A DNA stretch of 64,000 nucleotides from Phoebastria nigripes (Eukaryota; Chordata; Aves; Procellariiformes; Diomedeidae), in NCBI GenBank assembly GCA_035582835.1, contig JAYKAV010001831.1:256373-320372 (forward strand), in the 5' to 3' direction. This document shows positions 23,601 through 38,393 of the stretch, in pieces. The notes below the pieces were generated by a model, which saw nothing but the letters and a program-made list of their open reading frames with translations, was not told where the DNA came from and made no database searches. Each line of letters begins with the position of its first letter. Position 1 is the first letter of the stretch. The position numbers and the translations under genes are program-made.

Positions 23601-25833
23601 GACTTCTCAGTGCCAGGACAATAACTGCCTACATTCTTGCATACAAATTGACCCCACGTTAGAGAGGATGCTGGGACCGATTTGTGAGGAATGAGTAGCA
23701 GGGCTTAATATGTACAGCTTAGGTACATGTAGACTAAGAAGAAAACAGCCATCTATAAATTATTGAAGAATATTAAGAAAGGGAAGGGATTGTTTTGATA
23801 TGTGTAGTGATTGAAATTAGTATTGATGACATAAAACAATGGGAAGAAACTTGTGTATGGAATACTATTATTTTGTGGGATTCTCCTCTCAAATGATACT
23901 GAAGACATTGGAAGAGAAATGGTATAAAGCTCAAGAATTACAACCTTTAAAATTAGAGCAGGACAAGTACTAGAATCTTACTGTAAGAAGTTGTCTTGTA
24001 TTGGGAAGGTGACATAAAAACCGTGTTCTTCAAGATACTTTGCTATAGCTGTTTGGACACATTTTTATTGTCTTTTCTTCAGTGTTTCCAAAATACAGAT
24101 AGAAATGAATCCCAGTAGTTCTGTGAGGGAACTGAAAACTCTTCCCTTCAAGCTGGGGTGGAAAGCCAAGAAGCTGGCTGGGGTAAGGGGAGGAAGAGGT
24201 GTCGTGACAAACTTACGGGCTTTCCTAAAGAAAAGTTGTTCAGGGCCTATGGTAACTGCTGGCTGAAGCTGACATTCTGCTCAGTGCTGCAGCTCCCTGG
24301 TCCCAGGTAGCTGTGGTAAAATCACACTGGAAAAACCTCTGCTGCTTTCATTAAGAGCATTATAGGGAGGTAAGTATGTAGATTACCATAGTTTATTCCA
24401 CCACCCTAAAGTGCTTGCTTTTTATGTTACCAGAAAACCTTATTATCACCAATGAGAATATTTTCTTAAAAAGTAGATTTTTGGCTCTGAATTCTTCAGG
24501 CAGATAGATATTTTATTTTTATTCTTTTTTAACAGAATATTTTGTTGAATTTAAGGGAGCTGGACTGACCAAATTCATTCTGTTTGGGGAACTGGTGTTA
24601 AAACTAGAGCAAAAGGAAAATCTGCAGAAAATCTTCTTGAACTAAAATAGCTAAATAGATAAATATACTTATCAGCATCTCCGCCAAACACTTTTCAGTT
24701 GTTGTTGTAATGTCATATAAAACTACTTCTATAATGAGGGAAATCACAGGGTGTGCATTTTGAAGACTTTCAAAATTATGACAGGGACAAGAATGTTACT
24801 TTATGACAAGGGATGTGCTGGGTACCACAGAATGTATGTCTAAATGTTTTTTCTCTGAATTAACAAGTTAATCCCTGTACTTTAGTTTTGGAATATATTT
24901 GTTGGTTGTCTTAGTGTATACTCAGATTTCCATCAATCAAAATGGTTAGGAAAAAAGGCAGTTGGAATGATCTTTGGTGTGGAGGCTTAAATTTTCTCCT
25001 CAGCTGCTGGGAACAATTAGTTGCAGGGAGTATTAAGAGATATCCCTGTTCTCCAATTCTCCCTCATCAATTGTTACCAGTAATTACTATTTAATGATAT
25101 AACTTGTTCATCGCCTTTTTGTCATAATTTCTCTCTTATGTATGATAGCCAGATATCCCATATAATCAAAAAAGTTTAGTCAATGTGAATGAATCCCGTT
25201 CTGATTTTTTCCCAGAGATTGTACTTTTTAAATGTATCCAAGTCAGAGTTCCATATTTTTACTTTCAATCTCATACCAATTTGAAATGTGGTAAAGATTT
25301 CACTTCCTACTATTCTCTCTTTTGTTAATGGCAGACACATGCTGTACCATTCTGATAGTTTTACAAAGGTTGCTAAATCCTTTCACTGCGGCTCAGAAGA
25401 TATTTTGCAGCAAACTGTTGTGAACTCTGATCTGCTATCATATGATTATTGGTTTTAAGCCATAAAAAGAATGGGTTATATCCAGTCATGCTAGTGTTTT
25501 CTCTGACACCTCAGCTCTCTGGAAAGAGGAAAAACAGACGATGGCTTCCTTACCCTGTCAGATTTGGACCATCCTTTTTTGTTTCACTTTTGCATCTCAT
25601 GCTGTCGGATGAACAGGGAGAATTTGACCACAACTTAGTAAAGAAGTAAACATTGTACTGGATAACAGTTTCTTCTCCAGTGTCTGAGAATGCTAGTTTC
25701 CTAGTATCTATTTAGAAATGACTCATTTCTATGTAGTTATTATTTCTATTTAACCAGATTTTCTAATGAGGTTGTATATTTCTGTCATAGAAAATGAACT
25801 CTTAAATATTTATTGACTCAGCTGGAAAAAATG

Positions 25834-25857
25834 TTTATATATATATAATATATATAC
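25834..25857. repeat. Short AT dinucleotide microsatellite
   Basis: Interrupted TA repeat (tatatatatataatatatata pattern) in AT-rich surroundings. A similar but shorter TA tract lies at about 40961-40973, and a TA/CA compound tract lies at 41850-41873. Confidence 0.85.
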
Positions 25858-28800
25858 AATAATAAGTATATAAATGATTTTTTTAAAAAAATCATAGTTC
25901 TAAGGCCATCAGCATGAACTTGCAATGAAATGAATTACATCAGTCTAGCTATTAGCCTTGTCAAGCACTGTCCTTCATAATCATTTAACATATTATAATT
26001 TTCAAGATGCTGGTGATGTATCCAGGCTAATGCTTTTTCTCTACTTTCCATCATTATTCTGTCACTTAAATGAAGTCAGCATTTCGTATGTAACTTTGTG
26101 TTAAAAAATCCAGACTTTGAGCTTTAGCTTGGAGCAAAGATTAATGAATACTTCTGTATCAAATTATGTGTTTCTCACTAAAGATTATCAAAAGTGTTAC
26201 TGAGCTGCATTCAGTTCTGCTTGAAAAAAGGAAAGCAAAGAGAAGATGGTAGACACGTTTTGTAATGGCTAAATAAATAGGCACAGAGTGTTATGGTATA
26301 TTTAGGTTACGCCAAGCTTTATGAAGCAGGTTGGATAGTCCAGTGTCTTTCCAAACAAGAAAAGGTTTCTACAAGTTGTATGGATACCTGTTTTAACACC
26401 CTTGTTTCCTCACAAATGGTGATACCCTCTTTTAGATGTACATAAGTTTGTTCCAGTAGCTGTCCTGTTTTAGGCTGAGAAACCAGGGCATCAACAGAGT
26501 TGTTAAGATAACATCTCAGTTGCTGACCTTTTTTCCAATATATTTACTGTTTCAGGCTATCATTTAAATAAGAAAAGCAGTTCTAGTATTATTACAAAAA
26601 ATAAATTCATACTATATAATAGTATGAAATAACATTTGGGAAGTTCCTCAGCTTATACAGAATCTGCTACAGAAATCTCAAGCCTCCCCCCACCATTTTA
26701 CAGGCAACTTGAAAGTATTTTTCACTTGGCATAATTATGAGGGTGGAGTCCTTTTAAAATCGTGATGAATGCATTCAGCTGTTGTTTTGGGAATTTAGTG
26801 ATCAGTCTGTTTCAGAAACAGAACAACGTATATGACTGCAACTTTCTTTTGCGGCATTGAGGTGAGGTCTCAGTTCTCAATTTTAGTTATTAAGATGTAT
26901 TTATATACATTATAAAAACTGTAAAGTGCATTTTAAAAATGTTTAGTGTAAAATGGAAAGTCCTGCACACTTTAGCAAAATTGTCAGTAGAAAAAAACAA
27001 AAAAAGCTTTGAATAAGAACATGCTGATTTAAATAAATTCCAGGACAAATTGAACTAGAACAGTCCATGTTCAGGACTCAATCCTTCTGAGAACAGAGCA
27101 TTTCAGTTTAAAAGTCCATACAGCTATTCTCCCAGAGTACCTCTTATATGGAACGCTGGAGTTCTAGATTTCAAGGTCCCAAGCTGGGGAGTGTATTTAC
27201 TCCTGAATCTGTGTTTTGTAGTGATCACACTTAAGGAGAATAATTGACCATACGACACATTCACAGTATCTTGAGAAACTCTATAAAGTGTCTGCAAAAC
27301 ACAGTCAAATAACTGTATTTCTGGCCCATACTGCTTGGAAGGAGAACTTTCAGTGTGTCTAAAGATGCGTCTTCACAGCATATGCATTGTTTCTGGGTGC
27401 TGTTGAAATACAAGTTCCTGAGTAGGACTGAAAGATCTGTCACAGTTGATTATTTCACTATTTTTCATTACTAGTTTAGAGGATTTCAGGTTTTTCCTGT
27501 TGTGTTGTCCTAGTGTTTGTTTCTTTTTACGTATGCAGAGCCAAACGTGTGACAGCCTGGCTGGGGCACTGCACATTACAGCTCTGCCCTGCCCCACACA
27601 TGGCAAATGGGAGCAAGGCCTTTCTGAATATGCAGATAAACAGTAGCTTTTAAAGAAGTATGACCACGATGACACTTAGGTTTTCAGCTCTTCCACAGAA
27701 ATACCCAGCAGCAGTATTCTGGGATCATGTCTGGAGTTTCCCGAGGAACCTACCACTCTTCTCCATCATTTTCAATCATCCTTACAAGGAAAAACTACTG
27801 GCAGCCCCCTCTGCCCCCACTTTTTTTTTGTTTTCTTTTTGTGGAAGGTATGCTAGATGACGGCTAGCATCTTTACTGCCAAGAGTTGTGTCTATTGTAA
27901 GATAACTGCAAATTGATGAGAAGGGGCAAAACTGTAGAAAACTGGCGATAACAGATCTTAGATTTTATGCCTTTGTTTGGTCTGGGAGTAGGATTTTGGC
28001 TGCAGGACGTTTGCACAAGAAGACTGTAGTGTCAGGATGGGCAGATAAAGACAGTACAGTGCTGTAGTTACCCAGGTAAGAGAAAATGGATTGACAAGAG
28101 GTTTGTGCAGTCTGTACAGGCTACTGTTGCCATGGGGCACAGTCACTTGTGAATATGCATCCCTCTTACCTATGGTTAGTTTGAGCTTTTATTTGAAACT
28201 GGGCTTTTAAAATGGTTTGGCTGGTTTACGCTGAAGATCCTGATGTCAGTCTCAGAGACAATTAAGCTCCTGCACATGTTGTGGAAATATAGGCAGCTGG
28301 GTGGAGAAGCATCAATCCTACAGGTGCCCTGGACAAGGAGAGGGCTGCAGCATGAGATGCCAATGGTCAGAGCTGTATGGAAAGCCTTGCTCTGTGCACG
28401 TGGGAGACTCACCTTGTAAGTGTAAACAGCTTGGGTTGGGTTTTTTTGCTTGTTTGGTTGGGTTTTTTTCTTAAATAACTTGCATAAAAATGTTCTATTG
28501 ATATGTTTGTTTAAGGATGGTTTGAAACTTTTCTTCTCCCCTCCCCGAGTCATCCCCTAAAAAGTAACTTGTTCCAGCTTGTTTTCCTGCCTTTATTCTC
28601 CCATCAAACATATTTGGCCTGGGCTTTTAGTTAAAAATGTAAAAAACAGGGTAGTCTCTTTTAAAGCCTGGAGTGTTGCTCTTATTGACCTTGGCAAAAA
28701 GAAGATGCTTTGAAACTTAGTAAGAGGAGGATTTTTTTCATTAACCTTTTTATTACTCACTACGTGTGTTTCCAGACACAGCCCGTGAGGGACCGGGTCC

Positions 28801-29218
28801 TAGGGAGGTAGGAAAGAAGACAAGGTGACAATCTCCGTAACAGGAGGAGGACACTGCATTCCCCAGATGCCCCATTTGGGTGAGGGGAGGGCAGGTCAGC
28901 TGCCCAGCTTCATCTCTCCCTCTCATTTTCGGGTTTGCCTGCCTTTTTCAAAACTCTCTTGCTCCTGTTGATTTCTTTACAGTTTTAATAAACTGTGGCA
29001 TGCTACAGGAATTCATCCCAAATACTCCTTGTTTATTGCTGTGCAAGCCTGCATCAAAAACACCTTGTGAAAATCCAAGCTTACTTCTAGCAAACGTGGG
29101 GAGGTTTGTTCAGCAAAAACAAAAATGAGAACTTAAATACGGTAATTAAAATGAACTGGATAAAGGATGCAAAGAGTCTTCCCAGTCTTGCAGTATAAAT
29201 AGTAACGGAGTTAAGTAC

Positions 29219-29247
29219 ATTACTCCTTTAAATAAATAAGGAGTAAT
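29219..29247. repeat. Perfect 10-bp inverted repeat with 9-base AT loop
   Basis: ATTACTCCTT (29219-29228) pairs with AAGGAGTAAT (29238-29247) around TAAATAAAT. The neighbourhood also repeats an ATAGTAA(C/G)GGAGT(T)AA motif at about 29199 and 29249, so the GGAGTAAT word occurs several times within 70 bases. Confidence 0.9.
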
Positions 29248-30748
29248 AATAGTAAGGGAGTAATGTTTTTACTCTTTTAGTCTTTGTATAAGACTCTGTG
29301 TACAATCTTTCTTCCTTTGCAGGTTGCTTTTAGAAGTTTGAAGGTCATCCAGTGAAAACTAGTTGATTTTGGACTTAACATGTTACATTATTGTGTAGTT
29401 ACTTTTACTGGCTGTACTGCTTGGACTGGGTTGGTTAGTTGGTGTCTGTTGCTTCCAATTTGGAAATACATCCATCCCTTTTTGCTACAATGTTTGTGAG
29501 GGTTTTTTTGCAGAAAGCTGGGACATACTATAGCTGTCAGAGTGAGCATAAATGCAAAATTAAAGCATATTTGCTACAAGAGTTGGGTGACAGAAGCTTC
29601 TTCTGTGTGTACTTAAAAATGAAAAGTGGTATGTTCTAATAGTCTTTTGACAATTTGATTTATTACTGATTTATAAGTTCTAAAAGGATTTGGCGATTAG
29701 AATAACATACATATATTTTTTTGTGTTACGTTAGCCTGAAGAATTTGATGTTCAAATGTGCATGAATTAGGTTAACGACTTCTGGACCTTCAGTTGGAGG
29801 ACAGCAGGGATGGGGTTATTTTCTTCACCTGGTCACTTCATTGGTCATTACAGGTGCCTCTCTCTCTAGGTAGGGTGCTGAAGCAGAACAGTGTTACCCT
29901 TTTGCTCACCCTCGCAGTTCCTTTTCCAGTTTGCAGGAAACAAACAGTGAGCAGGGTCTTGCTTTTTGATCTATATTAAGTCTCTCCTCCTAGAACTTGA
30001 CAGCTAGGCTATAAAATTAACACAGGAGCTGGGAAAAATACTGCTGTTAACAGAATGCTGTTTGTTTATTCATATATGTGAGAAGCAAGAGGACTCCATA
30101 GGTAATAGCTACTACTGTATTTTTCTTGTTTCCCTGCTGACTACTTATCTATTTGCTTTTGTGTGGGTCTGTGTCACAGGGTGCCTGAGAATACATTATC
30201 CTGCTAGTTAAGTGAAAGAACCTGAATTGTATTATTACTATTGTTTTTAAAATCAAATTCAGTTCTGAATTGATCAGCTGCTCCATTATACACAAAAGCC
30301 ATTATTAGCACAGGTCATTGTGTGTCTTCACAAAGGTCTATAGCAAGGAAAGTTTTATGGTGAGAGATCAACTTTTAAAGCTGAAAAACTAGGTGGGCCG
30401 GGAATACAGAGGCTTTTCTCCATGTTAACAATACTGTAAATTCTAAAATACATCAATTACCACTTCAGTCAGAATTCCCTACATTAGTAGCCTGTGTAAT
30501 AGAAAATATTCAAAATACGGACTTGTAATACAATTATAAATGTAGATGCAACATACAACTTGCAGCTTAGCTTTACCTGAAGGATTTGTGTCCAAAGCTT
30601 GTTTAAATTACATTTCAATGTTAAATTAGGTTTTCTATGTCTAGACAAGCATTTGATCTGCTCTATTCATTTGGGGCTTTTTCTGCTCTATTAGTTTAAG
30701 AGAGCCCTCCCCACCACCACCCCATTCACGGGGGTGCATCATACAATC

Positions 30749-30749
30749 N
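30749..30749. other. Single ambiguous base
   Basis: One N in a short C/G-containing stretch after a CCACC-rich segment. It was probably left by draft assembly or polishing. Confidence 0.98.
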
Positions 30750-33700
30750 GGTAAGAGGATAGAATCTGAAGTGTTTACAAAAGAATAATAAACATACTAA
30801 GATGGTGAAGGAAATGAAGACATTGTTTTATTTTGTCAGTAAATAAAGAGTTTAAGAATGTATATTTTGTGCTAAGATAGTCAAAGACTGTCAGCACTGA
30901 TTCTTCTGTGTTTTTTTTTTCCCCTTATGATTTTAAACCTTTTAAATTCTGGATACAGATAGGGATACAGCATGGGACTATAGTCAGTGTTAGGATCTCA
31001 GCCAGCGTATCGCTGGTTATTGGGCTTGGACACTTGCGTTAACTCTTACAGCACTTGTGTAAGAAAACAGCAAGTTGATTTAGTGACCCTGGAAAAGCTC
31101 TAGATTGCTGGTATTTGGATGATGTACCTTTTTTCTTGGCACTAAGTTTCCATGCAAAAACAAATGCCTTAACGGATTCTATAGATGTCTCATTTGCACT
31201 TTTTGTCAGTGGCTTGATAACTTTCTCTCTGAAGAATGACTGTTATGCTTCCAAAGTGCAATATCTCAATATTTTCAGGATTTCAGAAATCTGAAAGTGA
31301 AATATCAGCTGGTTTTGAGGATATTTTTCTGAAATGTGCAGCACAGATACAACATCTTCCTCATCTTCCTGAAATAAAGGAAGGGAAGGGCTGCTGTTTA
31401 GGATGACGTCCATTCACAGTTTCACGTTTAGAGCTATTCATCTGTTTTCCTTTAGTCAATATTTTTACTTTTCTTATACACATGCTCTGTCTGGCAACAA
31501 ATAGAAGTCTCAGACACCGTGGACTACTGGAATGCTCTGAGTACTGAGTACATTATGGTCCCGGGTGGGAGAGGATGGATTGACAGGCTGAAAGTATTAA
31601 AAAAATAAAATAATAAAAAAAAATTGGAAGACTGAAGCTGCTGGGAAATATGTTTGCTCAAAAGAGATGTAGGCCTTTACTGAATCTCTGCTCTGCACCT
31701 AATCTAGACTGCATGAAAACTATTGAAGAAACATAAAACCTTACCAAAATAGTGTCAGTGGATAAATTTCTCTTCAGGAAAAGCATGAGGGAGACAGCAA
31801 ATTAAGAGACAAATGTTTGTTGGGCCCCATTGGGTGCTGGTGGAAAACCTCTGTGGATCATGCCACAGACTGCATTGTGGCAGTCTGGGAAGTAGAATCG
31901 AACATTTTGGTCCCCGTAAATATTTTCTGTGGTCCATAAAAGCATTTTGCTGTTTCAGTTTAGAATCTATTTCTGTGTCCATGAGTTGATCATAGAGGTT
32001 TATGCTTGGCATTTGCTATAAGTCATTTTAGAAAACTTCTGTTACATTAATGTCGGGAGAGGGCAAGAGCAGGAATTCATATTGTAATTGACCTTAATAA
32101 AATCAAAACTAATGAAAATGAAGTCTTTCTAATCTTAAAGAGTATTTCCCAGTGTATTTTATAAACTGTTTATATTTTGTTCCTTACTGAATTTTAAGTT
32201 GAGTGAATTTTGAAATGTATTTTAAATAGTGGCTCTAGACTTGTTGGTATTCATAGTAGACACATCTAAACATAATTAATCCCCTTTTGGCAAATACCAT
32301 ATTCTGTAGTTGAGCTAAAGATACTCTTTGCTATAGAGCCTTAGGGATTACACCTGAATTTCATTAAGGAAGTCTAAGTAATATCCAGAGGAATCTCCCC
32401 ATGTAGAATTGCTTCGGACTGGTTAGGACAAGATGGGATGCAGCTCCCCGCGCCCCCCCTCCTTCCTGAACCAGTTTTATTGTTTGCTTTTTGTAAGAAT
32501 AAAATTGTATTGAGATGAACAGGATATTGTCTTGTGAATAATTCAGAGAGTGAAGACAGATCTATTGTGCTGGAGTCACATTTTCAAGGCACGATATCTT
32601 TTATAAGCTTTTTTTTTTAAATAAAATTGTCAGATTTTAAATGAATACAAAGAGTTGATGTACAATACAGAATGTTGGGAAATAGATTAATTATGAGAAC
32701 ACCAGTTAAAGCTTAGTCTGCTTAGGTGACTGAAAATTCATGGGCTTTACTCGGTGATCGTATTATGGTCCATTTATCTCCCAGAGAATAACTTTGATAT
32801 TATAGGCTCTTCTCCACAGGTTATTTGTTTACTATTTATTTTTCCACAGGGTAGGTCCCTGCTTCTTTCATCATCTGTTTCTGTATAGAAGAATTTATAG
32901 GAGAAAGATGTGAAAATGCTTAAGGCTTCTATTCTATGTTTTGTTTTGCTTTTTTTTATTTAGGGAGAGAGAGTCATGGTTGTCTTAGTTTTTCCTTTTC
33001 CCATTTTTTCCTAATTTACCTGCTGCCGTGCTTAACAGAGCCCACTTCAAGAACTGTTAAGGTGTTAAGAGTATTGCCTGTGCTTAATGTCCTGCCAAAT
33101 TAGAAACATGAGAGGAAATTTTTGTCTTATCTGAAACTAAATGCTTCAAACAGATTTTGAAGTATTTGTTACTAATCTTAAGTGCTGCATTTTTGCTTTG
33201 TGCCACATACAATCTCTGGGATATACAGTCCTGGGATTTCACGTTTTAAATTTGGAGAGCTGTCGAAGACCAATGGATCAATAGTCTGTTGGACTCTGTT
33301 GGAGATCTGTCCAAAGCTTGAATTACCTTGACGCTTCCTTTCTCACAACCCATTTCTGCACAGTATAGAACAACTTTTGTCTTTGTCACAGTTTCCTCTT
33401 GAGAATTGAGTTCCAAAACTGCTTAAGGTCACTCACCAGGCATTAAAGTACCTGGATTTGAAACTTCTAAACAAGTTTCTTTTCTGGGAACACTTACTCC
33501 CGGTGTTTGTCAATGTTACAGCTTGGACTAGACACAACTCTGGGATGATGATATCAGTTGTGCAAATGTATTCCTGCAGGCAAGACCTTTAAAAGTTTAC
33601 AGAAGGATTCCAGGTCTGTTTAAGGTTCTAACTGGGTCAATTCAAGGCTTATATAGAGAAAACATTTTTTGAAAATCTTACGTTTCTGCTGGCTTGGCCA

Positions 33701-36700
33701 ACAGTTCCAGACTGTCATGCAATAATGAATTTCCTGTCATTAAGCTGATTGCTTCTCTAACTAAATGGATTTTTTTTTTCCTCCCTCCTAATTAAAACAC
33801 CTTGCAAAAGTATATGTGGCAAGTAACGAAAGTTTATGTAATTAAGAGCTCTATTGTATAAAGTGAGATAGTGATAGTCTCCTGAAGACTCAGGTGAGCC
33901 CTGTTTATGTCTAGTACTGTACATGATGTTTCAGAGTTATGAGGAGCTCTATACAATTAGTTGTTCTAAGTTGTTATCTTGATAGATAGATTTATTACCA
34001 GTAAAACAAGTTCACATTAGAAGTCCTTCACGTTTAAACAACTTCTGGCATTTTTATGAATGTCTTATCAGAACTGTAGAACTGGGATTTTTACAAGATG
34101 AAGACTCATAAGGCTTTTGCAGGCTGATAACTGACTATTATAAGGGAGTTTTGCAGTTGTTTTACCACGGAGATGATGTCTGAATTTTTCAGGGGAAGTG
34201 CAAATTTGCTGTACTTTTGGTAGTTTTTTCAATGTTAATACTTCCCAGTTTGCAAAGCTGTTATTACTTCCAGCTACTTCTATTTACTTCCTTCCTGCAA
34301 AAGAAAGGTAGAAAGTAGGAGGGAGTCTTTTGCTAGCTCCTTGAAAAGTGTTGGAGACTTGGGCAAGTTATAAGCCGTTGAAAATTGTCATAGTCTGTCT
34401 AGCTTTTCCTTTGTACAGTGTGTTCCTGGATTCCTGCCAAAATCACTAAGCGCTATTAGCACAACACTTGAACCATCTTAGTGTCTTGCGTCAGTATGAC
34501 ACACACAATTTAAACTCCAGACAGGACGCAGATAAAATAGTGGTGGCTACGGTTGCAGCTGCTTTCCTGCCTCTAAATACCCTTTGGCCCAGACAAAGGT
34601 GTCCTGGGGCAGGTAATCAGAAAAGCATGAGATCAGGTGTCATGTCTGCTGACTGATGTTAATAATCTGTGCTTTCATAATAGCTTATTACCGAGGAAGG
34701 AATTCTGACCTACCCAAGGCTACTCTGTTGTGAATCCTGTCCAGCATCCTTCTTCTGAAGATGCCTAAACACCTTTTGAAGCCTGGCCCTTAAACCAGGA
34801 ATAAGGCCCCAAAACAGGAATTTCTTACCCTGTTTTGCACCGTGCATTGCTCCCACTGAAACTAACTGCCTTTTGGTAATTGTGGATTTCAGTGTAGAAA
34901 AATTAAACTAAAATTGAGAGCTTTTGGCTTTCTAACTGGATGAGAGAAAAGTAGATCTCTGCTGGTTAGCCCCAGAGTGTCAGGCAAATTGCATGGTTTT
35001 GCTTTCTTCATTTGGTCTAACCTGCATGTAGAAATAGAGAACTCATTCTTCAGAGGCTGCCCACTTGCATGGAATCAAGGAGGCATCTTTACGGAAAATA
35101 GGATTTGATGTGTGTAATTATTTTGGTATCTTAATGGCAATTAAGAGGGCAAAATGCAGACTGCATAAGCAGCCTTACCTCACATTTTCCTCATTTCTGA
35201 GTGCTTGCTTTTACAACCTTATTGAAATTTCAGGAGCAGAGGATGATAATTGGTGTGGAGTTGTCAGGTTAACATATGGAGGGACTTCACTGCTAATGGC
35301 TACGGACTCGCTTTTAGAGAAACAGCTTTAAATTTGTTTCAAATGGTGAGACAGATACAAGCTTCTGGCAGCTGGTTTGATGCGCGATCAATAGATACAG
35401 ACAGCAAAGGAGTAATGTTCAAGCCAGCTTGGACCCAGAAGCAGCAATGGGCTTTTGGAAAGGTTTTTTAGGTTAGAGGAAGAGTAAGCCTGGCAGTGCC
35501 ACTTCTGACTCTGATATGAGAGCTTATGCCAGTTGGCTAGTTTGGGTTTGCATTCTCGCACTGTGCTTTGTTTTCTTACATCTACAAATTAATGAAAATC
35601 CTATAGGCCAGATGAAATCGTTTAGTGGAATGGATGTGGCTGGCAGGCTTGGATGCTTGACATACCTCCTTCAGAAGAGAAAGCTTCAATGATCAGGTCT
35701 GAGAGTTAGGACTGCTATGGTAGTCTTCTGCACTTTAGCAACCAGGTTGTGTCATGTAGAAAACAGCCATTAGAAAAATTCAGAAGCCTTTAAGAGATCG
35801 GGGTGGAATGAGGGAAGCAAGAGACTGAAGCTGGACTGTAAAACAGCTAGACATGAAATGTGTCTATTTCTCACAAAATGTAGATGAGTGCATGAAGGTG
35901 AAGAGAATGAATAAACAGCAGATGGAAATCATGCATACTGGAGCAGGCTAGAAAAATAATCATTTTGTCATTGAGTATGACTCCATGTATTCCCCCCCCA
36001 AGACTCCCTACATCATGCCTTTGAGCATCTTTTCTAACCAGGTCATGAAGAGCCTTGTGATGATGTCCAGAACACTTTTGTTTTCTGCAGCACCCCATTT
36101 GTTGTCATGTTGGGAACATTTTTCTAATAAATGGTTTTATGTTTTTTAGCCTTACCATCCGCTGAGACTGAATAATTGAGTTCCAGCGGACCTGCTTTTT
36201 GTGTGCTCAAACTTAGGTGAGCATGTGCCAAAATAATAACGATGTGCCAATGTCTCTTGAATTTTTTTATGGAGAAAGGGAAACACCGGTTGTGTTGCTT
36301 TTTTAAATGTACGTGGCAATATATTCAATATATCTGAAACACAAGTAACCATTGCAATTCCATGTTAAGAGTTTCAAACTTGTAATTAAGTAAAATAAAC
36401 TCATTTTTATGTAATGTTGATAATGCTGGCAGATGAGGATAAGACAGGGTATTACATGACAAATGAGGGTTATTTAGTGATACGTTCTGTTGCTTTGGCT
36501 GGAGTTGGCTGCCTGGCAGAATTTCTTCTGCTTTTGAAAAGGGAGAGACATCTTGCTTACCTGTTCTCTAGTTCTTCATTTGATAAAGTGTGAAATTACA
36601 TTTTGTTTAGTTTTGTTTTCCCCTGGGAGACTGGAGTTTGCTGTTTTCTATCTTAAAATTATTGGATGCCTCTCTTCTGATGGATGTATCTGCACAGTTG

Positions 36701-38265
36701 CACATGTTTTATATCATCATAGAACAGATTTAATGCACAGTGTTAAGTTTTGGATTAGCAATGTAACTACTATATCAGAATCAGTAATTTCCTCTTATGA
36801 AGGTGAGGAAAAAGAACAATTGCAAGTTGAGACCTAAAGTTTATGTAAGTGTTTCCGGAATTCTAAACACATCATTTCCTAGATGGAAACAGCAAGTTTC
36901 TTAATGTATGTTGTTTCAAAAAATACACAAAAAGCTGGGGAACTTTCTTTTTAATTTGGATGGAAAATTTCCTTGTACGAAGGAAAGATAATAGTGAAAA
37001 CCTCCAGAATAGGACAGAGGAATGTTCAGACTTCACATTTTCTGTACAAATTCTTGACGTAAACCTGTTTATATTGACCAAGTCTTCTATAGATGAGAAG
37101 TATAGAAGAGTTTAGAGGACTTGGAATGCAGAATACCTGGATCTACCCACAAAGTTGTTTCCAAAAGACTGAAGCATTGTGGTGGATGATGTAACATTAG
37201 GAAGTATGCCAAGAAAGGTATCACTTAAGGCTTGTCTACGTGGAGAAATAACCTAAAATATCTATCAAGGAATAGCTCTTCTACAGTCGCTCTCTGAGAG
37301 GATGTTAGGAGTGCCTTTTTTACTTCACTTTGAAAGTGGATTAAGCTAAACCACAGAAAAGCTTTTAGTAAGAATGTCCATGGGGGAGTTTGGATGGAAT
37401 GGCTGTAGTACTTCCACTTTTTCACAGTCCCTTCCCCACATAGACCAGCCTCTACAACAGTTTTGACCATTTCTAGGAGAATTTTCCTTTTGAGTTTGTG
37501 ACAGCATACAGCTTCTAAAAACCTTTTAACTGTATTTATGAAGTAATAAAGAGACAAATGAAGGCTCTCAAAAATTGTATGAATGTAACTTAATGGTGGG
37601 TATGACCAGTTAAATGTGCTGTACGAACATTAATCATGAATTTCTACCTCATATGTGATAGCAGAATACAGGGAAATCAATTCAACCTGTACGACTTTCG
37701 AGATCGTAAAACTCCGGTATTTTTGGCAGAGAGGAGGCCAAACCTTTTTCAAATAAGCCAGGTGGAAAGTCAGGTTCTGGAATCCTTCAGCCTTTAAGGC
37801 TGAATCTGAGTAACAAAGCAAAACTGATATTGTGAACACAGTCAGGAACAGTAGTCTAATACATTCTAGCACCAGTCTAAGAAAAGTGTTGTTGCATATT
37901 TAATGCTCAAAAAGAAGGTGGTTCTCAGCAGTGTCTCACCAGAGGAACTGAAACTGTGAACAGGATGCTGTTCAATTTATCATCCTTGTCGCTACCATCT
38001 CAACAGGTCCTTCTAATATTAAAAAACGTAATTTTGTAAGTGCTTCAAAAATAATGTTTGCCACTCTCATCAAAGAGGCCTTGTTATGCAGATATATTAT
38101 TCTAATGTATCATTTTGCATATTTGCAATAAGATTAAATTGCTTTATAGTAAAACTCCCATGTTTAAAAGCTTTCAACTGTACATACTATACTGAGGTTT
38201 AGAATATGATTCACAAACAGAAGATAGCATAATTCATTATGAATCCTTTTAAAAAAGTGGATTAA

Positions 38266-38393
38266 ATGCATTCATCTCTGCGTGAAGGAACTTCCTTGTT
38301 AATCCAGCAGCAGATCCCCGTACTGTTCTCATGCATTTCCCTGCTTCAAATGGGGTATTTCTACCTCTTCCGCAGCAGAGGACTCACGTGCCG
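38266..38393 (+). other. Open segment ending at a consensus splice donor
   Basis: An ATG at 38266 opens 43 codons (MHSSLREGTSLLIQQQIPVL at the start) whose stop TAA lies inside a strong donor CCG|GTAAGT (GT at 38394). There is also a good acceptor inside it, a pyrimidine tract (tttctacctcttccgcag) ending at 38375. The 18 bases 38376-38393, bounded by acceptor and donor, would form an in-frame microexon of six codons (QRTHVP in the phase-0 frame, or CR-ending in the long frame). These readings are mutually exclusive, and no transcript evidence is available. The GC-richer block at 38560-38720 follows shortly after. Confidence 0.15.

Noticed and set aside
24286..24370. Possible exon between GTGCTGCAG and GAG|GTAAGT
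   Set aside because: All three frames contain stops before the donor, so it is not coding; a non-coding exon cannot be supported from sequence alone.
28176..28553. 125-codon minus-strand frame with an internal GTGAGT donor-like site
   Set aside because: The N-terminal half is Lys/Gln/Asn-rich because it translates a T/G simple tract. No acceptor or partner exon was found.
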